Shown here: positions 1 through 4,261 of the stretch, one piece after another
Numbering within the stretch: the stretch's first letter is position 1
How the letters are laid out: each line of letters opens with the position of its first letter
Assembly (NCBI GenBank): GCA_007571095.1
Contig: RKSB01000171.1
Span: forward strand, 1-5,092
Source of the DNA: K189A clade bacterium
GTDB lineage: Bacteria; Pseudomonadota; Gammaproteobacteria; Pseudomonadales; Azotimanducaceae
DNA length: 5,092 bases
Direction of reading: 5' to 3'
Notes under the pieces: model-generated
Database searches by the model: none
Told to the model about the DNA's origin: nothing
Seen by the model: the letters and a program-made list of their open reading frames with translations, nothing else
Translations under genes and position numbers: made by a program

Positions 1-1
1 G

Positions 2-205
2 CACCAGGTTCCGCATAAAGAGGCGGTATATCGAATCAGGGTAGGGCAGTTATCAGCCGAGAGCTTTCGCTTTGATGCCCTGCCTGTTGCCGAGGGCAGC
101 ATGGCTGACGATGGCCGGCTTACGCTGGATCATCAGGGTCATAAAACCTGGGATGAGAACAACGATGGTGAGATTCAGTATTCTGAAAAAATGAATTGGA
201 ATTAA
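2..205 (+). CDS. pilE: PilE-like type IV minor pilin, C-terminal fragment (5' end outside window)
   Basis: The frame is open from base 2 to a TAA at 203-205 and gives 67 C-terminal residues. The segment FRFDALPV...DDGRLTLDHQGHKTW follows the C-terminal pattern of PilE-type pilins: a beta-strand, then 'xGxLTLDxxGxKxW', then a short end containing Trp. Such pilins are inner-membrane substrates of PilD and join the minor-pilin complex that primes pilus assembly. The usual C-terminal cysteine pair is absent from this fragment. In its place is a 12-residue acidic loop, DENNDGEIQYSE, at 152-187, which matches a canonical EF-hand calcium loop at positions 1, 3, 5, 6, 8 and 12. The stop lies 23 bases before pilV, so both probably share a transcript. 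The N-terminal pilin helix is not visible, so another minor pilin family such as FimU is possible, though the tail fits PilE better. Confidence 0.72.
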   Translation, partial: HQVPHKEAVYRIRVGQLSAESFRFDALPVAEGSMADDGRLTLDHQGHKTWDENNDGEIQYSEKMNWN

Positions 206-211
206 ATATAT

Positions 212-218
212 AAAAGAG
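212..218 (+). promoter_or_regulatory. Ribosome binding site of pilV
   Basis: AAAAGAG lies 10 bases before the ATG at 229, inside the AT-rich 23-base spacer after the PilE-like stop. It supports the ATG at 229 as the pilV start. I see no convincing promoter or terminator in this spacer, which fits read-through from the upstream gene. Confidence 0.5.
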
Positions 219-228
219 CAATTCAAGA

Positions 229-792
229 ATGAATTTAAGATTTTACTCAAGCTGTGAAGGGCTGCATTCGGTCAAGCATATCCGGCCTGCTGCCGGGTTT
301 ACTCTGCTTGAAACTCTGGTTGCGATGTCGATTTTGGTTTTTGGTTTGACCGGCTTTGTCGCATTGCTTCTGGCTGGCCTCAAGAATGATCGCAACCTGC
401 TGCTGCAAACACGAGCCATCCAGTATGCCGAAAGCATGGCGGAGGTCATTCGCTCCGGTATCGCCGTTGAGTCGATAGGTTACGGTGTACGACCGGGGGG
501 TTCAGCCGATTGCACTGTTCGGGCCTGTAACCCTCAGCAGATGGCTGTTTTCGAGACATCTGTCTGGAAATGTCAACTGTCGGGTGAAGAGTCCGACCTG
601 TGCTCGCCTGCTGTGGCCACAAGTCCGGCGGTTCGTATATGTCGCGACTGGCAGCTGCCGACAGGCTGTTCTGCCCTGCCGAGTGGCGATGGTCGAATCT
701 CTGTACAGGCGGGAGTCAGCGAGGTATCCGTGCGCTGGCGAAGCACCGAAAAATTCGGGTTCAACCAAGTGTCGCTTCGCATCAGACAGTAG
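229..792 (+). CDS. pilV: Type IV pilus modification/minor pilin PilV
   Basis: 187 residues. The leader of 23 residues (basic residues include R4, K16 and R19) ends in Gly23. It is followed by FTLLE, the prepilin peptidase site with Glu at mature position 5, and by a hydrophobic helix (about 24-50) that anchors the protein in the inner membrane and packs into the pilus core. The run RAIQYAESMAEVIRSG after the helix is typical of PilV, as is the later CRDWQLPTGC region, comparable to the family's 'W..L...LP.G' segment, and the terminal strand VSEVSVRW. PilV belongs to the PilVWXE minor-pilin complex that initiates assembly and sits near the pilus tip. The periplasmic part holds six cysteines (95, 100, 115, 125, 138, 147), enough for three disulfides. 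The stop lies four bases before pilW. The start is supported by an AAAAGAG ribosome site. Family assignment is firm; the exact symbol depends partly on operon position. Confidence 0.88.
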   Translation: MNLRFYSSCEGLHSVKHIRPAAGFTLLETLVAMSILVFGLTGFVALLLAGLKNDRNLLLQTRAIQYAESMAEVIRSGIAVESIGYGVRPGGSADCTVRACNPQQMAVFETSVWKCQLSGEESDLCSPAVATSPAVRICRDWQLPTGCSALPSGDGRISVQAGVSEVSVRWRSTEKFGFNQVSLRIRQ

Positions 793-796
793 CGAC

Positions 797-1924
797 ATGA
801 GTCCGGTGTGCGGGTTTTCCCTGCTTGAAGTCATGCTGGCACTTTTGCTCGGCAGTCTGCTGGTACTCGGGGCTGGCGTGCTTTTCAGCAGCACCCAGCA
901 GCTGTATCTGGCACTTGAGGGTCAGTCCCGCCTGCAGGAGACTGCTCAGACAGCCATGGACTTTATTGCCGGCAGGTTGCGCTCCGCCGGCTGGATGGGC
1001 TGCCCGGTCGAAGCGGGTGCAATCGACAAGACGCTTCGTGCCGACTGGTCTTCGTTGCCCGAATTCAACATTCGCCTGCCGTTTGAGGGAATCGCCGGCG
1101 ATGCTGTCGATAGGATGACCCGTCTGGAGAGCCGGCTGCCAGTCTCTCAACCCCGAAAAAATCGACTCAGTTATACCGGTACTCGAGGGCTGAAACTCGC
1201 TCCAAAGCACAACAAGAAGCCTGCTCACGGCTGGCTGATTGCCGGATCAGATGTGCTGGTTACTCGACAAATGGCGATTCGACCCTTTGTTCTGGCAGAG
1301 CCTCTGGGGCCTGAGCAGACTCCGACGGTGCTGATTGACGACCGCAACAGGGATGGTCGAAGGAATCGGGACGATCTGGATAACTTTGGTTTTTCGCGCA
1401 GTCAGGACCCTGTGGTGATGATTAATGATTGTCGTCAGGCCAGCCTTTTTCGAGTTTCTCAAATCAAGGTTCGAGAGGGCAGGGCAAGGCTGATTTCCGA
1501 GCTTGGCAGCGGGCCCTTTGACAACCGGTTAGCTCATCCGGTTCAGTCGAATCAGGCGTACGAAGGATTGACCTATGTGAGTGCCATCGAGAACTCCATT
1601 TTGTTTGTGGCACCCGGCAAAGGCAAAAACAATCGACAGCAGGACATTCTGTCTCTGTGGTACAGGGAAGGCACTCGCACTGCCCAGGAACTGGTGCCGG
1701 GCATTGAAAGAATACGTCTGGTTTGCGGAATCGACAGCAATGCCGACGGCCTTGTTGATCGTTATTCGGCACTCGACTCGGTTGCCGATTTTCGGCGAGT
1801 GCTCAGTGTTCGAGTGTTGCTGCTGGTGAGCAGCGTGGATGCTGTCGGCTATCAGAATACGCATGATGGCATTCTGCGACAGGTATTCAGCCAAATTTTT
1901 CGATTGTCCGGTGTTCGCCCCTAA
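797..1924 (+). CDS. pilW: Type IV pilus assembly minor pilin PilW
   Basis: 375 residues from ATG 797, four bases after the pilV stop. The open frame extends back to 485, but the ATG at 797 gives a short, standard class III leader, MSPVCG, followed by FSLLE with Glu at mature position 5 and a hydrophobic helix to about residue 30. Diagnostic PilW motifs follow: SRLQETAQTAMDFIAGRLRS then AGWMGC (45-69), and near the end ELVPGIERIRLVCGIDSNAD followed by GLVDRY and a VLSVRVLLLVSS strand. PilW works with PilV, PilX and PilE in the periplasm and inner membrane to prime pilus polymerisation. Two acidic DxNxDG loops are present, at residues 182-193 and 313-324. The second coincides with the 'D.D.DG.vD.Y' stretch usual in PilW; the first is a candidate extra cation site. 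No strong Shine-Dalgarno precedes the ATG, so translation is probably coupled to pilV. The 3' end overlaps the start of pilX. Confidence 0.9.
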   Translation: MSPVCGFSLLEVMLALLLGSLLVLGAGVLFSSTQQLYLALEGQSRLQETAQTAMDFIAGRLRSAGWMGCPVEAGAIDKTLRADWSSLPEFNIRLPFEGIAGDAVDRMTRLESRLPVSQPRKNRLSYTGTRGLKLAPKHNKKPAHGWLIAGSDVLVTRQMAIRPFVLAEPLGPEQTPTVLIDDRNRDGRRNRDDLDNFGFSRSQDPVVMINDCRQASLFRVSQIKVREGRARLISELGSGPFDNRLAHPVQSNQAYEGLTYVSAIENSILFVAPGKGKNNRQQDILSLWYREGTRTAQELVPGIERIRLVCGIDSNADGLVDRYSALDSVADFRRVLSVRVLLLVSSVDAVGYQNTHDGILRQVFSQIFRLSGVRP

Positions 1925-2522
1925 ATCCTGCCGGATTTCGGAAAGCGGCAGTGTTTTGATCACCAGTCTGGTACTGCTTGTCCTGATCACCAGCCTGGCC
2001 GTCTTTGCGGCCCAGAAAAACCTGATAACGGTTCAATTAAGCCGTAACCTGAAAGCCCAGATGCTGGTCCGACAGTCGGCCCTTAATGCCTTGACGGTGG
2101 CTGCTTCAAGCTTGGCCGGGCTGGATGCTTTTCGGCTTCCTCTCAGTCGAGAGGCTTGCTTTGTCCGGTCGGGTCGTAAATTTACAGTTGCTGCAAAAAT
2201 CGGCGATCCGACTCGAGAACTGCTGGCCCATCAGGACGATTCGAAAAAGCCTTCGGGCTGTTCCTTTGGTGCTTTCACCGAGCCTCTGGTCATCGACTTG
2301 TCGAGTCGAAAGATTCGAGCTGGCTATTTGCTGGAATACCTGACAGATGTCAATCACCAGATCGATGGCAGAGAAGGTCGCCGCCTCTTTTTTCGTATCA
2401 GTGCATTTGCGGAAGCGGCGAGTATTCAGTTGGCTGTTCAGGGTATTTACAGCCGGAATTTTGATGCCGACGGCCGAAGTATTTCCGAACTGGAAAAGCT
2501 CTCCGAAAGGGAATTACTCTAG
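1911..2522 (+). CDS. pilX: Type IV pilus assembly protein PilX
   Basis: 203 residues if the GTG at 1911 is the start. The N terminus has a basic leader (K5, R8) ending ESG, then SVLITSLVLLVLITSLAVFA, a hydrophobic helix. As in the PilX N-terminal family, mature position 5 is not Glu. After the helix, SRNLKAQMLVRQSALNAL resembles the family's 'AgNLr..q.A..aaEaAL' stretch, though degenerate. PilX is the minor pilin of the tip complex and the counterpart of GspK in type II secretion. The start is uncertain: ATG 1863 and 1866 are in frame, and ATG 1839 has a good GGTGAG site 8 bases upstream (1825-1830) but would imply a 37-residue leader and an 86-base overlap with pilW. I favour 1911 for its 13-residue leader and 14-base overlap. 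The C terminus carries an imperfect NFDADG loop. The TAG stop touches the stop of the convergent gene; no pilY1 follows. Confidence 0.82.
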   Translation: MFAPKSCRISESGSVLITSLVLLVLITSLAVFAAQKNLITVQLSRNLKAQMLVRQSALNALTVAASSLAGLDAFRLPLSREACFVRSGRKFTVAAKIGDPTRELLAHQDDSKKPSGCSFGAFTEPLVIDLSSRKIRAGYLLEYLTDVNHQIDGREGRRLFFRISAFAEAASIQLAVQGIYSRNFDADGRSISELEKLSERELL

Positions 2523-3110
2523 TCAGTCCGTCTTTACGCACACCAGATCCCTGCCTCCGGAATCTTCGGGAATGCCGTTTTTGTCTGTGTCTCGGGCCAG
2601 CCTCGTCCGTCCGGTCAGGCTGACTATGATCTGTCCGGCATGTCTGGGGTCGCCGCTTGGTGGGCAGTAGAGGACAGTACCGTTGCGAGCTCTCGCCATA
2701 CCCCTGGCTGTCACCGAAAACTGCGAGCGAGTGCCAAAAAATTTCGCGGTGACTCGGCTGCCTTCGGGCATCGCTGGCCACCATCGGATTTCATTGTCTT
2801 TTGAGTCGAGGCGGCCGTCTTCGTCGGCATCGACAAACATCAACCTCTCCCTGCTCCAGTCCTCGGCACATGTTTTGGTGGCCCTGTTCCATGGACACAG
2901 GGTTACTGTCGATTGTCGGCTGATCGCTGTGTTTCTGGTGAGTGTCAACTCGAAAGCCAACTGCCGAATACTCATCCTCGATTCCTGCCGTTCCATCAAC
3001 TCGGTGAAATCGGGCATTATCTGGCTGATGAGTATGGCTATCACTGCCATTGTGACCAGGCATTCGGTCAGGGTGAGGCCGTGGCTCTTGTCAGCGAGTG
3101 TGAGGATCAA
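2523..3110 (-). CDS. fimT: GspH/FimT-family pseudopilin, probable FimT
   Basis: 195 residues from a TTG at 3110. The leader ends in KSHG and is followed by LTLTE, a prepilin peptidase site with Glu at mature position 5, and a hydrophobic helix to about residue 35. GspH/FimT features follow: RQLAFELTLTRNTAISRQ (49-66), TVTLCPW and a second Cys and Trp (C81, W85), MFVDADEDG (91-99), and a late LYCP and GRTR strand. The protein is inner-membrane anchored. FimT is a minor pseudopilin associated with DNA uptake in several gammaproteobacteria, and the GRTR motif (167-170) resembles the GRxR motif I recall from DNA-binding FimT tails. Two acidic loops occur, at 94-105 and 174-185. An in-frame TAA at 3120-3122 leaves TTG as the only usual start before the cleavage site, and no clear ribosome site precedes it. 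FimU or another GspH-like pseudopilin is the alternative. It faces the pilVWX operon and follows bamD on the same strand. Confidence 0.82.
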   Translation of the reverse strand: MILTLADKSHGLTLTECLVTMAVIAILISQIMPDFTELMERQESRMSIRQLAFELTLTRNTAISRQSTVTLCPWNRATKTCAEDWSRERLMFVDADEDGRLDSKDNEIRWWPAMPEGSRVTAKFFGTRSQFSVTARGMARARNGTVLYCPPSGDPRHAGQIIVSLTGRTRLARDTDKNGIPEDSGGRDLVCVKTD

Positions 3111-3148
3111 GTTGTTGGCTTAACGAAAGACCTGTTGGCCGAGGTCAT
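3107..3148 (-). other. 13-codon leader ORF overlapping the FimT-like start
   Basis: On the minus strand an ATG at 3146-3148 opens a short frame encoding MTSANRSFVKPTT. Its TGA shares two bases with the TTG start of the pseudopilin gene (bases TTGA, 3110-3107). Either this is a translated leader that couples initiation to the weak TTG, or the two frames are the true N terminus of one gene split by a single-base shift. A purely chance ORF is also possible, since the ribosome site upstream (GAGAGAAG, 13 bases away) is poorly spaced. Confidence 0.3.
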
Positions 3149-3264
3149 TTGAATGCCGGAACTTCTCTCAGGGTAGCCCTCCAGAGTGCACTTGGACGAG
3201 CGGTTTCTGCCGCTGCGGCTTGTGAGTGTGAGTCGGTGATTCCAGTCAGCCGCCGGCGGGAATT
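3111..3264. other. Spacer between bamD and the FimT-like gene
   Basis: This 154-base stretch lies between two minus-strand genes. It contains the 13-codon leader ORF at its fimT end and a small perfect hairpin at 3199-3214 (5-bp stem AGCGG/CCGCT, loop of six). No T-run follows the hairpin on either strand, so it is not a convincing terminator. A short GC palindrome, CCGCCGGCGG, lies just after the bamD stop at 3251-3260. I find no sigma70 or sigma54 promoter I would defend, so whether fimT is transcribed from here or by read-through from bamD is open. Confidence 0.4.
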
Positions 3265-4167
3265 TCAGGACTCTTTTTCGGACAGGGGCAGAATCTTGGG
3301 TGGAATGGAGGGCGGCTTGGCCAGCAACCCGAAGGTAATCACATTCAGTATGGATTTCGCGCTCGATTTGGCGAGTTTCGGCACTCGGTAGCTGCCGTCT
3401 GCTATCAGGTTGGGATTCTTTGGATGGTTGGCCTTCAGTACCCTTGCGGTTTCGCTGGCCAGGTCGTCCTTTTCCATTGCCGAATAGGCTGCAATAAGCA
3501 ATTCCAAGGCCCTTTCGACCGCCGGAGTCTGGCTGTAATTGGCAACCACGAAACGTGCACGGCTGACGGCGGCGACAAATGCGTTTCGCTTCAGATAATA
3601 CTCGGCGATGAGGATTTCCTTGTCGGCCAGAATGTTTCGAATGAAGATCATTCGTTGTTGTGCATCGGCGGCATATCCGCTGTCGGGGAAGCCTTCTATC
3701 AGCTTTCGAAAGTCGTCAAAGGAGTCTCGAATGGGTGTCAGATCACGCTCTGAAAGCGCGCCATTGAAGGAGAGCTCAAACGGCCTGCGGCCTTCGGCAA
3801 ATTTTGCTAAAGCCTTGAGATACTGGGCATAATCGGCATTTGGATGATTGCTGTGCAGGCGCAGAAACCTGTCGGCAGCTTCGCGAGCTTCGCTTAATTG
3901 ATAAGCTCTATAGTGTGCGTAGATAATTTCCAGTTGAGAGCGTTCGGCATAACGGCCAAAAGGGTAGAGTAGCTCAAGCTCCTGAAACAGTCTGGCGGCC
4001 TCCGAGAAGTGCTTGCTGTCCATTCTTCTGCGGGCAGAACGGTAAAGTGCTGTTTCGGTTAATTGGGGCTCGTTGAGTTCGGCACCGGCCGCCTCATCCT
4101 TTGTTCGGCAGCCACCGAGCGCAAACAGCGCGCTGATGACCAGAAGCCATGTGATTTGCTGTAGCAT
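3265..4167 (-). CDS. bamD: Outer-membrane assembly lipoprotein BamD (ComL/YfiO)
   Basis: 300 residues from ATG 4167. The signal peptide has a hydrophobic core, WLLVISALFA, and a lipobox LGGC with the acylated Cys at residue 20. Four to five helical TPR-like repeats follow (about 35-250), with the hallmarks LYPFGRYAERSQLEIIYAHY (67-86), RFLRLHSNHPNADYAQYLKA (100-119), and FPDSGYAADA then a KEILIAEYYLKR segment, matching E. coli BamD closely. BamD is anchored to the inner leaflet of the outer membrane, binds BamA and BamC/E, and helps fold and insert outer-membrane beta-barrels, including pilus secretins. The C terminus is longer than the roughly 245-residue E. coli protein. Its ITFGLLAKPP segment resembles tails I recall in pseudomonads. 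A GTG at 4179 would add four residues, but AAAGAG (4179-4184) fits the ATG better. The n-region before the hydrophobic core lacks Lys or Arg, which is unusual. The gene is divergent from rluD, its conserved neighbour. Confidence 0.95.
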   Translation of the reverse strand: MLQQITWLLVISALFALGGCRTKDEAAGAELNEPQLTETALYRSARRRMDSKHFSEAARLFQELELLYPFGRYAERSQLEIIYAHYRAYQLSEAREAADRFLRLHSNHPNADYAQYLKALAKFAEGRRPFELSFNGALSERDLTPIRDSFDDFRKLIEGFPDSGYAADAQQRMIFIRNILADKEILIAEYYLKRNAFVAAVSRARFVVANYSQTPAVERALELLIAAYSAMEKDDLASETARVLKANHPKNPNLIADGSYRVPKLAKSSAKSILNVITFGLLAKPPSIPPKILPLSEKES

Positions 4168-4261
4168 GGAAACTGGCACTCTTTCGCTTGGGCGGCCTAC
4201 ATACTAGCGCACTCGCCTTGCAAACGCACGTTTTGACGAGTCTACAGCCTGGTCGGAGTAC
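4168..4261. promoter_or_regulatory. Divergent bamD/rluD promoter region
   Basis: These 94 bases separate the bamD ATG from the rluD ATG and must hold promoters for both, unless transcription starts inside the genes. It contains a short inverted repeat AAACG-CA-CGTTT at 4222-4233. TTGACG at 4233-4238 looks like a -35 box but has no room for a -10 box before rluD. TAGTAT on the minus strand is a weak -10-like word without a properly spaced -35. CGGAG at 4254-4258 is the rluD ribosome site, only three bases from the ATG. The promoter role is inferred from gene layout rather than from strong motifs. Confidence 0.5.
4179..4184 (-). promoter_or_regulatory. Probable ribosome binding site deciding the bamD start
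   Basis: AAAGAG on the minus strand lies 11 bases before the ATG at 4167 and overlaps the alternative GTG at 4179, so it can only serve the ATG. The spacing is slightly long, so the support is moderate. Confidence 0.4.

Noticed and set aside
485..796. 104-codon open extension in front of pilW, overlapping pilV
   Set aside because: The frame is open but codes for no pilin-like sequence. The ATG at 797 gives a normal short prepilin leader four bases after the pilV stop, so the extension is a shadow frame.
2248..2259. AGCC-TTCG-GGCT hairpin with preceding A-run inside pilX
   Set aside because: It has only a 4-bp stem, lies inside well-supported coding sequence and has no proper T-run, so it is not a credible terminator.
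2759..2770. TGCC-TTCG-GGCA hairpin inside the FimT-like gene
   Set aside because: Short stem in coding sequence with no T-run on either strand.
3149..3391. Plus-strand 80-codon ORF across the end of bamD
   Set aside because: It overlaps the bamD coding strand in antisense, has no recognisable motif and is explained by bamD codon structure.
4174..4187. TGGCAC followed by TTTCGC, resembling a sigma54 -24/-12 promoter
   Set aside because: The GG to GC spacing is 9 rather than the required 10 bases, and the -12 box is poor.
4233..4238. TTGACG as the -35 box of rluD
   Set aside because: A -10 box at standard spacing would fall on the rluD start codon, and no TATAAT-like word is there.
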